In this document: positions 12,273 through 24,236 of the stretch, one piece after another
How positions within the stretch are numbered: position 1 is the stretch's first letter
Layout: each line of letters starts with the position of its first letter
From: Scenedesmus sp. ARA3
Taxonomy: Eukaryota; Chlorophyta; Chlorophyceae; Sphaeropleales; Scenedesmaceae
Assembly: GCA_004335835.1 (NCBI GenBank)
Contig: RWJK01001567.1
Coordinates: 1-64,000 of the forward strand
Direction of reading: 5' to 3'
Length of the DNA stretch: 64,000 nt
Notes under the pieces: model-generated
Database searches by the model: none
What the model saw: only the letters and a program-made list of their open reading frames with translations
Told to the model about the DNA's origin: nothing
Position numbers and translations under genes: made by a program

Positions 12273-12313
12273 ACAGCACTGCAAACCTGCGCCGCGCAGG
12301 TTTGCAGTGCTGT
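12273..12313. repeat. Near-perfect 41-bp palindrome
   Basis: Two 20-nt arms (CAGCACTGCAAACCTGCGC in the left arm) pair perfectly around a single central C at 12293. It lies immediately right of the hAT-like element and about 150 bp upstream of the NYN gene start codon. Confidence 0.95.
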
Positions 12314-12459
12314 GTTACAAAGTGGTATTGACGTGATGATACATATAGCAAGGAGGCACTGGTTGTCGTCAAAGCGTCTCTCGACACACGTCCAACGTCC
12401 TGTCGCGCCAGTTGCCTGGGTCACACTTCCACCTCAAACGCCCCAGCAAATAATAGCTA

Positions 12460-13023
12460 ATGATGAATGGCAGCTCTGTATCAGCGTCTTGTAGGCTCCA
12501 CGGCTCTCGGAAGTGTGCACTGGCACTGCAGCAGCAGGTGCAGCATACAAGTCAGGCATGCAGCGGCAGAAGCCAACTGAGCTTGCGGGCAACACAGTTC
12601 CGTAGTAGATCGGTCATCATTGCATCAGGATCCGCAGATATCAGCAACGCAGAAGCGACACCGGCAGTTGCAGGGACCACAGGCAGGAGGCGCAGAAAGC
12701 TGTACATTACAGGTGCATGTGCCTGAGCTGTCAAGTAGAGCTCTTAGAGCACTCTGACCTTCAGTATTTGTTACCTAGGCACTGAGAGCGCAGCATAACA
12801 GGCATGTCACACAGGTCACATCCTTCCTTTGCGCTGGAAGCTTCCCGCAGCTGAACTTCACAGAGGCGCAGCTCCCCTTACACTGCAGCAGACACATCCG
12901 CTGCGTGCCCTTTGCCTGACTCAGCAGCCCAACAAATTCTCAACAAATTACACCTGCCTTTCCTTTCAATGTTTACGACCTTGCAGACACAGCCAGCAGC
13001 ATCAACGAAGGGCTGCAACAGCG

Positions 13024-13060
<37 letters not shown>

Positions 13061-14358
13061 CAGGAGCTGCCAGCATCCAGGCGTCGGCGGCGGCAAACAG
13101 CCACAGACAAACAGCTGTTGCCGCCACTGCAGCAGCAGCAGCAGCAGCAGCAGCACCAGGACACTGAAGAGCAGGCCGTGCAGCTGCACTGGTGGCAACG
13201 CCCCGATACTGGCTCGGAGCTACTCATGCATGTGTTTTGGGACCTGGATAACCTCAAGCCTGAGCACTGGGGCCGCTCCAGCGACCTCGTCCGGTGCGTC
13301 ATCCAGGGAGCAATGCGAATGCGCAGAGATGCAGCGCAGATGCAGCAGAGACATCTTATGGCATAAGGCTTACACATTCTGTATCAAAGGCCTTGCTGGT
13401 GGCTGTGCTGTGCAGCTGAACCTGTTTCTCGACCTTTGCTTCTGCTGCCTCATCTGCTTCTGTGCCACCAACTCAGCATTACAGCATGGTGTGCCTGCAA
13501 AGGCTTGAAAACAGAGTACACCAGCAGTTGTGAGCATGAAGCGGCCGCCAAGACTTCATGTAAGGGCCTGCTGCTGCACCTACTTGGATTGCGCACCAAA
13601 CCATACCAGGCCACCCACTGTATATATAGCCATCCCTCGGTAGAGGGCTTGGAGCCCAGGGGCGCCGCCCCTGGCCACACGCGCCTGTTACCAGCTTTAA
13701 CTTACCCAGGAGTTGCAGAGCTGCCTGGGTAGTCACTCACTCACTCACTAGCCATCCCTGCTACCCTGCAGTGTCATGTGCTCACATGGCGTCACTGCCA
13801 TCTTCGCTGCACTGCACTGCTGTGCTTCCCTGTGCTGCACTGCCCTGCGCTGCACCATTCAGGTCTCTGCGGTCAGCCCTGAAGCCGTATGGCCGCCTGC
13901 AGCAGCTGCAGGGCTATGCAAACAGCCACACCCTGGTGAGGCAGGTGGAGGGGTGGGGCTTACAGGAGGAGCTGGAAGAAGAGGACACCAGGTGCCCCCT
14001 GTGCGGCAGGTGAGGCTCTCTGGTGTGCAGCAGGGCTCAAGCAGACGCCCTTGAAGGGAATACAAGTGCCTTGTAGGGTTTTACATCAGTTGCGAAAGGG
14101 TTAGCAGACGCCGCTGAGGGTTTAGGGCTACGCAAACAGCCACACCCTGGTGAGGCAGGTAGAGGGGTGGGGCTTGCAGCAGGAGGTGGAAGTAGAGGAC
14201 ACCAGGTGCCCCCTGTGCGGCAGGTGAGGCCTCGGCCGTGCGACAGGGCTCAAGCAACAGTAGTACATTAGCCCAGAGCGGCCTGCAGGCCATGGTGTTT
14301 CAAATGTGATCTCTACACCTGCACTTGCAGAACCTGCTGCCGCTGCCGCTGCCGCTGC

Positions 14359-14400
<42 letters not shown>

Positions 14401-16309
14401 GTATGCAGGCGCTGCAAGTCCTTTGATGATCTGCAGAAGCACTTCAGGCAGCTGCACGAGCGCGAGCACCAGAAGAAGCTGGGGGCACCCAAGAAGCATG
14501 CCGCCAAGTACTCCAAGTCCGACAAAGCAGCGCGTGTCAGGTGGGTCCAGTTGTAATACATGGTATAATTTCTAGTCCCAATTGCCAGCTGAAGGCTGTG
14601 GCAATGCCGACAAAGTGAGATTTTTATACGGCTGCTAGACTTCAAGCGTTCAAGGTTAATGCAGAGCTTCGCACCTTCGAGCAATGCGGGACCAAGAGGT
14701 CCCGCCCATGCTCTCCTCAGAATGTTATGTAGCGGTTTGTAATGCTGGCTTGCACTGCTTGTGTGTAAAACGCGTACATCACCTGCATGTAGTTGACTTC
14801 TCTGACCACTGAACCATGTTGCCAAGTGTTTGCACAAGTTGGAGCTCCCTTCCAAGAACTTTTGAAGAACGTATATCACATACGTATGTGACGTGTGACG
14901 TGCTGCGTGTCCAGGGCTGCTGGGGCGCTGTATGGCGCGCCCAGAAGGACTGAGCTGGCATGTACTGGTTCACCATCGCACGTTGTGATCCTGTCTTGAT
15001 CATTGGACAGTTTCTAGTAAACATGGGCTATATTGCTCCTGTATCATTGTCACCCGGTGGTGGCGATACTGGTAAGGACGCGCCCGTCATGCATCCGCTG
15101 GGTGACAGTGTGACACTTCCTTTTTCCAACAATGGCGTTATCATCCAAGGCACCGATCCTCCTTTTTTGGGGGCTGCAGGGAAGCCGGAAGCCTCTACGG
15201 CACCCCCAAGAAGAACAGGGCTGGCAGCAGTGGCCAGCTGGTGCGCGCTGTGCTGCAGAAGGCAGGCGTCAAGGTGTTTGAGGTGAGTATGCCAAGCGTT
15301 TGTTGCTGAACATATTTCGGATGATCAGACATTACCTGAGTGATTTGAACATTTTGGTGACGCACACTGCCATTGCAATGTGCCACATCGACTGTAACAA
15401 TAAGTCGGACCGATTTTTGGATGTACCAGTCTTTGTGAGGTGTGGCACAGCTGAATGCTAAGATAACAGTTTTCAAAAGCAACTACTCCAGCATTTGGTG
15501 CTGTGCAGTTGCATCCAGTCGCTGCACGGCTGTATCTGTACAGTTAGTGCCGTGCTGGTTCTGGATGGTCGGCCGTGTGTTGTTGAAAAAGCTGAAGGCC
15601 CTGAAGCACGCTGACTGGCCATGTGTGCCAGTCCCCCTTACCCTCTGCTGCCTGGTGGATGCTGTGTGAGATGTGCAAGGCCCTTTTGCACTGCTGCACT
15701 GCAGGTGGCTAGCCAAAAGCAGGCAGCAGATGAGGCCATCGACAGACACATTGATCGCCTCTTAGACGAGCTTCAAACTGCAGAGCCAAGAGCAGCGGCA
15801 CCAGCAGCAGCAGCAGCAGCAGCGGATGACGCTGATGACCTGGCTGCAGGGGAGGTCAGCAGTGCGCTGCGGCCGCTGCTGGCGGCGCTGCCGTCTGCAG
15901 ATGCCTGCCTGAAAGAGATGAGATCTATGTCCGAAGGTGAGTGTGGTCTGCGGCTGCCTACCCCTCCTGACCTTTCAGGTACAATGAGATAGCCAGCTGT
16001 TACAATCAGTCAAGTTGTAGCCAACTACTACTTGCATTGACGTGTAGTTGCTTGATGCGATACAATCCAAGCTGCCCTAACTCCTCAAGATTATAATCAA
16101 TGCATTATCGTGTCTTTGTCTGAAGGTGATCTGCGCTCTGCCTGGGCATACCTCAAGAAGGTGGGATCCCACCTGCCCAAGAAGCAACAGAAGTGGAGCA
16201 AGATCTGGACCAGCTACATCCAGCGGCCGCGTTCAAACAGCAAGTTCAAACCAGGTGACACACCCACGTGGCTGGCACATGCTTGGGATGCGTACCATTA
16301 CGCCATAGC

Positions 16310-16341
<32 letters not shown>

Positions 16342-16739
16342 TGGGGCCGGCCGCCGAGGACGCTGACATGTCAGCAGCAGCTCAGCTGCCATCGGCGCCG
16401 GCCGCTGCCTCAGCTCTGCAGCAGTCAGTGCTGGTGGTTGTCAGCGACGACCGGGGCTTCGCAAGCAGCGTATGCAGGTGGCTGCGCAAGGGTGGTGCAG
16501 GCGTGATGCTGGTCACAACACGCAGCATGGCGGGCTGGGAGGCACCGCTGCGTGCTGCGCTGGCTGGTTCTGCTGCTGAGTCATCTAACGGCTGGCTGGA
16601 GGGGCGGCTGGATGACATAGTAATCATCAGCTGGGATGACGTAATGGATGGCGTGGAGCCGGTTGCTGTGCGGGGTGAGGATCTTGGTAGTGATGTCGAT
16701 GATGATGGTGTGTGGGGGTGGGATGTTTTTTCGTTGTAA
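12460..16739 (+). CDS. NYN (PIN-like) domain putative RNase with C2H2 zinc finger
   Basis: Exons 12460-12712, 12987-13293, 13863-14009, 14409-14540, 15180-15282, 15705-15936 and 16126-16739 join in phase to 595 residues. An Arg/Ser-rich N-terminus (residues 1-80, starting MMNGSSVSASCRLHG) looks like an organelle targeting peptide. The first NYN half is MHVFWDLDNLKPEHW (about residue 164), with the acidic D-x-D expected at the active site. A C2H2 finger follows (CPLCGRRCKSFDDLQKHFRQLH, C-x2-C-x12-H-x4-H, about 231-252), then a Lys-rich segment. The second NYN half is VLVVVSDDRGFASSVCRWL (about 493). This NYN plus C2H2 layout matches plant proteins annotated as putative endonucleases with a C2H2 finger. 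It ends with TTGTAA, so the stop overlaps a TGTAA poly(A) motif. A target RNA cannot be inferred. Confidence 0.83.
14125..14230 (+). repeat. Donor-side echo of NYN exon 3
   Basis: About 100 bp repeat of 13909-14014 encodes GYANSHTLVRQVEGWGLQ and DTRCPLCGR again with a GTGAGG donor. Six codon differences from the true exon: three synonymous and three replacements. It includes the CPLC zinc ligands. Confidence 0.92.
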
Positions 16740-18545
16740 AATGACGAATTCTAGACAAAGCCAGGATACCAAAGTACGCTGGTCATGCACAGCTGCGCAC
16801 CTTCAAGCAATGCTGAGCCAGAAGACCCCCGCCAACAATGTGGATGGCGGTGCTGGGTACATGTGAACCCTGACGATGCTGATGGCTGGATGCTGCATGA
16901 GGGCCTGCTGCAAGCAGAGGCATTCTATTCAAGGGGTACAACGTACCAAGGTCAAGGCCAAGGCATTCTAATAATATCTTCGTAGCGACGCGAGCTGACT
17001 TTCTGCTGGCGACGGTTGCAGCAATACCGGCGGCACAGGTAGTTCCAGCCTGCGCAGTGGCTGCCGTTGGCAACACATGTACACCGAAGTATACTATGCC
17101 TGTGCCTTCAGCACAATTCATTGTCTCCCACATTTTGAGTGTTACAAGGATGGAAGTACACTTGAGCTGCTGCATACGCCACACATATGCACGGTGTAAT
17201 GCCACCGGCGCACCATCGTGCCAGCTTTCTTGACGACTGAAACATAAACAAGACCTCCTTGCAGGCCTAGCGCATGCACAGATAGGCCGCAGCGCAATCC
17301 TGCAGCCACCAGCAGTACTCCCAGCTGCCTGGTCAAATTGTTCAGTCAAACTTTGACCACCTTGCGACCTGTCCCTACAACTGCTTTTTGGACAGATCAC
17401 AGCTGCGCCAGTGCCCTGACCACACGCCTCATGCGCACTGACTGCTGATGAGCCGTTAAACTGTAAAAAGCTCAACAATTGTGCCAAGCCAGCGCGGTAC
17501 TCACACACATCAACGCATAGAGTGCTGCTCAACAAATGCACATGTTTCATATCCTCCTTGCATTGCAGTGCACCACACATGCGCACACAGCCGCCAAACA
17601 ACCTGATGTTTTGGCACACCACAACCTAACTGCTAGACTTCCATGAGGTTCGTACAGAGGGCTGCAGCTGAGATAAGCAATGCTGATGCCACTGCAAATA
17701 CGCCCCTGCTGCCCTTCCATGCCGAAACATACTGCCACACAATGCCAGTACATATATGACTATCACAACACCAACCACAACACCAACCGCTGCGAGCATA
17801 CACACACACCGTGCACTTCAAACGCAGCCGTGAGCCAATGCTCTGCAACCCGACTGCCACGCAGCACATGCACGTGTAGCTCAACCAGTGACCCTCCACA
17901 CAGGCTGGGAGCTAATGCACTGATGCCGACCGATGCAGCGGTGATGTCTAGGGTTTAGGGGTTTAGGGAACACACCCAAAACCCTACAACCCCCTGATTG
18001 CACTGACGCCGACTGATGCAGCGGTGATGTTGTGCGAACCCCACAAGCAGCCACAATAGGTGACTGCCAGCATCCTGCAAATGTAACACGGAATGTAACA
18101 CGCAATGTAACACGGGACCCTTCCTTGCCCTGCTCTGCCGCCACCAGCAATTTTTGAGTTCACGCCGAATGCATGAGCCACATATGTGCAAGGCATCGCG
18201 TCCCGATCCGCCCACATCCCATACCCCACATAACACCCCTGCCTCAACACCCTTGAACAGCCCCAATGCAGAAAAGCCTTTACCCTGAACAGCACCAATG
18301 CCTTCACCACTGCACAGCTGCCCTTACTTCAGCCACGCAGCTGCTAACACCAGCCAAGCACGCAAGGGACGCATCTGGCAGCAGCTGGCACAAACTACGC
18401 CGGTGCACAGCTGCAAGAAAACAAGCGCCGGCACACAGCTACGCATACCAGCAGAGTATAGCTCCGTACAGCCGCTGTTGCTGCTGTTGCCGCTGCCGCC
18501 GTAACCCCGTCACACAGTTGCACGCGGTGATGCTGCTGCTGCTGC
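16740..18545. other. Intergenic between two convergent genes
   Basis: No supported gene. It contains a short telomere-like TAGGGTTTAGGGGTTTAGGG stretch (17950-17969) and a TGTAACACG-type tandem motif (about 18078-18112). The SSIII terminal-exon copies begin just to the right. Confidence 0.5.
18078..18112. repeat. Short AATGTAACACG tandem repeat
   Basis: Three near-identical 11-12 bp units. The same TGTAAC/TGTCAC vocabulary recurs inside starch synthase introns. Confidence 0.8.
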
Positions 18546-18857
18546 TTAGCTGCGGATGGCAGAGTAGTAGAGCTCCACGTAGTCGATGCTGCTGCTGCTG
18601 CTGCTGCTGCCACTGCTGCTGCTGCTGCCGCTGCTGCGGCTGCTGCCGCCGCTGCCGCTGCTCCAACCAGGCTCACTGCCTGGCTCCTGATCGTGCTGTA
18701 GTAGAGCTCAAGTAGTCGCTGCTGCTCCTGCCGCCGCTACTGCTGCTGCTGCTTGCATCACTGCTGCCGCTGCTGCTGCCGTTGCTTTACGAGCGGATGG
18801 CATAGTAATACAGCTCCACGTAGTCGATGGCTGGCCTGTTCCAGCTCCAGTCCGGGC
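18546..18857 (-). repeat. Three echoes of the SSIII terminal exon, downstream
   Basis: Copies of the last coding bases at 18546-18588 (IDYVELYYSAIRS then TAA), 18687-18720 (one base missing) and 18787-18857 (WSWNRPAIDYVELYY, AIRS, TAA). They lie 3' of the true end at 18945. Two keep the stop codon in place. CTG-rich sequence separates them. Confidence 0.92.
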
Positions 18858-18944
18858 GCTGCTGCTGCTTCGCAATCGCATCGTGCTGACACAGAGCTGC
18901 ACACAGCTGCGCACAATGCTGCTGCTGCTGCTACTGCTGTTGCT

Positions 18945-21900
18945 TTACGAGCGGATGGCGCTGTAGTAGAGCTCCACGTAGTCGATGGCTGGCCTGTTCC
19001 AGCTCCAGTCCTGGCGCATGACGCGCGCCTGCAGCGCCCTGAACCACGCCCGGTCGTTGTAGTAGGCGTCGATGCAGCGGTTGAAGGCGTAGTCAAAGCC
19101 GTCAGAGTCCATGCCCTGCAAACGCATTTGACAACAAGAGGACGTGTGAGAATCACATGTGTAAGGATCAGATACTGGTAGAGGCAGCGGTTAAAGGCGT
19201 AGTCAAAGCCGTCAGAGTCCATGCCCTGCGCAAGAAAACAGCCAAATACACAAACCAGGCATGGTGATTTAAGACAGGGATTGATGAAACCCTAAGAATG
19301 ACGTCATTCTGTGAGCATGGAGGTGGCAGTGTCTACACGCAGATGATGCGGGGCAGGGCCGGTCACAGGGCTGTGTGCAACAAGCCCTGATGCTGCCAAC
19401 ACATTCTGCAACACCTCTTCGCAAAGCGCCACCAACCACCGCACCTCACGAAGGCGACGCCGTTGGTGTCGTCCACCTTGTCCCGCATGAAGCTGACAGC
19501 AGTGATTTCAAAGCAGTGTGCAGCGCACACCACAAAACCACAGCAAGACACCGCCGCCCCTTCAAACACAAAGCTGATGGTCACGCGCAAAGCGCAAACA
19601 ACCCTTTGTTTGCACAAAACCGCCATACCACCGCACCTCGAAGGCGAAGCCGTTGGTCTCGTCCACCTTGTCCCGCAGGTAGTCGCTGCTGCCCACCACC
19701 TCCCAGGCTGCACGGGGCTTGTCATTGTCCACGTCAAACACCGTGTCACGCAGCCCGCCAGTGTGGCGCACCACAGGCACCGCACCGTAGCGCATGGCGA
19801 TCATCTGCAGCAGCAGCAGCAGCAGCAGCAGCAGGGAACAGAAGAGTGAGCAGGGGTGTGATCAAGAGCAGCATGTGCAGCAGTCGCTGACAAATAAAAA
19901 GCAAGACTGCAGAAGTGGAGACATGTGGCTGCAGAAACCTGCCACGAATATGGACATAATGTAACATGTCATAACATGCAAGTCGTTGAGGTCATCAATG
20001 AAGTCGCCGGTGTCGGGAATGTTCTCCTCTGTCTCGTGCGGCTCATTGGGGCGAGTGCATTTGACCTTTATGCGGTAGAATGTGCGCGTCGCGGCTTTTT
20101 TGCTTTTGGGTGCCATGTTTAGTACTTCACAAGAAAAATGAATCACATTCCATACTAATTCGCTATCCTTGCTTTTCGTACAAGCCGGGCTGGTACGTGT
20201 GCCGAGTCAGGCTCGCATTGCCGTATTGTTTGTAATTGCTGTACATCTGCTGCCCCATTGAAGCCAGCCCAGAGGCCGCCATCGCATGTCATAACATGTT
20301 ATAACATGTTGCAACACACCTGCGTGAGGCCGCAGGGCTCGAAGTTGCTGGGCACCAGGATGACGTCAGCGCCTGCGTAGATCAGGTGGCTCAGCGGCTC
20401 GTCGTACGCAAACACAAAGCCGGCGTCCTGCACGTGGCCGTGTCCCAGCTCGTTTGCCAGCTCATCAAACTCGGCCTGCACCTTGGGGTCTGGCGCACTG
20501 CCCAGCAGCACAAACTGGCAGCCGCGGTCAAGTGCCTGCACAGCAGTAGCAGTGACAAGACAGTTTGCTGGAACTGGTGCTCCGTCACCATTCGCAACAA
20601 GAGCTGAAGAAAGGCTGCCAACAGGTGAAGCCTTTTGCCGATAAACTCCTCAGCACCAAGCGACGGAGTATGTCTGCTATACAGCCACGCGCAGCCGCAA
20701 TAACGCAATCGCCAGTTTCACCAGAGCCAACTTTGTACGCCGCATGCCTGATGAGATGCAACAGCACATACAAGCACAGCAGCAGCAGCAGCAGCAGCAG
20801 CAGCCCCCACCTTGTATGCCGCGTGCTTGATGAGGTGCACTCCCTTCTGCGGGGTCAGGCGGCTGACCACTGCCACAATGGGCTTGTCCTGCCAGCCGCT
20901 CATGTTGACGCGCTGGCGCAGCTGCTCACGCGCCCTGGAAGCAGCAGCAGCAGCAGCACAGGCAGACACAGCAGCAGCAGCAGCAGCACCAGCAGCAGCA
21001 AGGTTTAGACATGGCCACGATGGGCTTGTCCTGCCAGCCGCTCATGTTCACGCGCTGGCGCAGCTGCTCGCGCGCCCTGGCAGCAGCAGCAGCACAGGCG
21101 GACGCAGCAGCAGCAGCAAGTATAAAACACCGCCATGGGCTTGTCCTGCCAGCCGCTCATGCTGACGCGCTTGCACATTCTTTCCCATCAAGTAAGCGGC
21201 TGCAAAAAATACGCTGTCTTCTGAATTCCTGAACATGGCAGGACTGAAGATGCAGACCCCTTCCCGCCCTGCATGCATTCATAACAAACCGCCGCACCTG
21301 CGCTTGCCCTCCTCTGCCGTGTCAGCGTCGTAGGGCAGCGGCAGGAACTTGTTCTCCGTGGGGCTCCACAGCTCTGTGTCGATGCCGTTGCGGATGCCCA
21401 TGAACTTGTGCGTCTGCCCGGCGATGGCGGGGTGAGAGCCCACCTGCACACAAAATGACAATACAATAACACGCAAATGACAGAGTTGGTGCAAGCATAT
21501 GTTGCACGCAGGTGGTTGGAACACATATTGTTGACAGGGTGTGCGCCCACCTGCGCGAGACGGGGAAAGCAACATTGTGGGCAAACACATCAGGCATGGA
21601 GGCAGACCAGGCACTAGTACAGCGCTTTGCAGATGCCAAAAGACGCCCCCAGCTGCAGATGCGGCACATGGGCGCGCAGCGGTGCGCACCTCGAACGCGC
21701 AGGTGGGTGACACGGTGGTGAACTTCTGGCAGTACAAAATACGCAAATGACAACTTTGTTGCAGGCATATGTCGCCCGCGACGGCATGGTGTATGCTGTA
21801 CCCACCTCGAAGGCGTAGGTGGGTGACACGGTGGTGAACTTCTGGCAGTGCAAAAACACGCAAATGACAACTTTGTTGCAGGCAAATGTCGCCCGCGACG

Positions 21901-24204
21901 GCATGGTGTACGCAGTACCCACCTCGAAGGCGTAGGTGGGTGACACCGTGGTGAACTTCTGGCAGTAGTTGGCCGCCTCTGCGATCTTCTTCTGCCCGTA
22001 GTTCATGTTATGGATGGTGAAGATGACCTGGAAGTTCAGCGCGATCAGCAGCAGGTGGGCAAGAAGCATCAGAAAACCAGAAGCTTGAGAGCATGCTGCT
22101 GATGTGCTTATCCAGATAAAAGCAGCAACAAGGGCACATTGCCGCTGGACGCTACCATCCATCCGCAATGGCACAGCAAGATCCTGAAGCAAGATCACCC
22201 AGCCCACATGCTTCCTGCAAGCTTCCTGCAAGCTGCTGCATGTTTCCTGCAAGTTTTTGCAAGCACCTTGGGCTTCGACAGGCCGTACGGCTGGTAGTCC
22301 TCCCAGAAGGACTTGGCCACGTGTGCAGTGCTCCAGTCGTGGCAGTGCAGGATGTCGGGGTTCCTGCCAGTCTTCAGCAAGAACTCCAGCGCGGCCTTGC
22401 AGAAGAAGTCAAAGCGCACCTGCAAAGGTTTGACCGGACAATAACATGTCAGTAACAAGCCACGTACCAGCGCCAGGACTGCATAAACTCAACATATCCA
22501 CTGTTGTGCAAACATTTGCAAGCTTGCAGGACCCGTCAGCTCTCCGACACCAACTCCTTCCCAAACCCCAAAACCCTGCTCTCCTTTCAACCTTCAAAAC
22601 CTCCTGCCTCAAAACCTCCTGCAAAACCCTCCCGCCGTGGCACGCCGCCCACCTCGTCGTCGTAGCGGCCGTACACGGTGGGCGTCTGGAAGAAGCCGTT
22701 GCGCGGCTCGATGAAGAAGCAGCGCAGGCCCTCCACGATGACGGTGCTCACAAAGATGCGCGTGCCGCCCCAGTCAAACTCCGTCTCGTAGCGCATCTGG
22801 CCCGCCAGCACCGGCGACTGCAGGAAGAAGTCGTACCTGCGCGACAAAATGACGAATGCAAAAACTGGGGTTGTATGTAGAATGTCATGCAGAGCAAAAG
22901 TTCAGATTGGGGGTTGTATGGGTCAAGCGGAGCATCTGGCCAGGCAATCAGAGACAGCAATTGCAGGTGACAGTCATGAAACAACCCACACCTCTCGACT
23001 TCCATACCATCAGGCAGGGGTGATGACAACAATAACATAACAATGTAAAAATGTAACAGCCGCCACGCACCGCGGCAGGATGACCTCCACCAGGTGGCCC
23101 TCCTCCTGCACCGCCCTGCCCAGCGCTGTCACCACGTCACCCAGGCCGCCAACACAGGTGCAAGCCATATGCCAGCGGTCAAAATACCAACAAAAACACA
23201 AAAACATAACAATGTAACAGCCGCCACCCACCGCGGCAGGATGACCTCCACCAGGTGGCCCTCCTCCTGCACCGCCCTGCCAAGCGCTGTCACAACGTCG
23301 CCCAGGCCGCCGACCTTGGCCACTGGTGCCATCTCCACTGCAATGTTGACCACGTGCAGCCGCCCAGGCATCTTGCCGATGCCGCCCTAAAAGAACAGCA
23401 GCAGCAGCAGCAGCAGCAGCAGGAGTTAAAGAGGTGTGTGTGTGTGTGTGTGTGTGTTTTTTGTCGCATGCTGCAGCAGGGGTGTTGACCACGTGCAGCC
23501 GCCCAGGCATCTTGCCGACCTGCCGCCCTGAAGTAACAGCAGCAGCAGCAGCAGCAGCAGGATGAAGGGTGTGGGTTTGTGGGATGCTGCAGCAGGGGTG
23601 TTGATCACGTGCAGCCGCCCAGGCCTTGCCGATGCCGCCCTGCAAGAAACAGCAGCAGCAGCAGCAGTTGCGTGAGTGGCTGCAGCCGGGATGTTGCCCA
23701 CGTGCAAACCCCCAAGCATCTTCACATCGCGGCTGTCATAGATGCCTGCACACCTCGGTCAAACGAAGTCAACTCTTCTCACTTGGATGAACCCTGCCGC
23801 CAATTACACATGCCTCTTGCAGTGATGGGCAGGTGGTAGTTGAAGCCGTTGCGGCCGTCATACAAGCTGTCGCTCCACAGGCAACGCCTGGTCAAACACA
23901 GTCTACCGTCAGTTAAACACAGTATCGACAGTCAAACATGTTGTGTCCCCAGCTCCCCATGAGGTGCAGGTGGTAGTCCAAGCCGCTGCGGCTGTCATAC
24001 AGGCCGTTCACTTTGCAGTCAATGCCCGGGTCAAACAAAGTCGAAGCTCAGTCAAACACACTGCTGCCAGTCAAACATACTCACGGTTATGGGCAGGTGG
24101 TAGTCGAAGCCGCTGCGGCTGTCGTAGAGGCCGTCACCGCCTGGCACGTTGCTGAACACAAAGTCCAGCTGCAGCGCGTCCTTGGGCACGTTGAAGCGAA
24201 TCTG

Positions 24205-24236
<32 letters not shown>

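Noticed and set aside
17949..17970. Telomere-like TTTAGGG motif
   Set aside because: Only about two and a half imperfect units; too short for an interstitial telomere claim.
23481..23724. CRISPR-like spaced direct repeats
   Set aside because: The repeats are exon fragments with splice sites, spacing is irregular, and the genome is eukaryotic.
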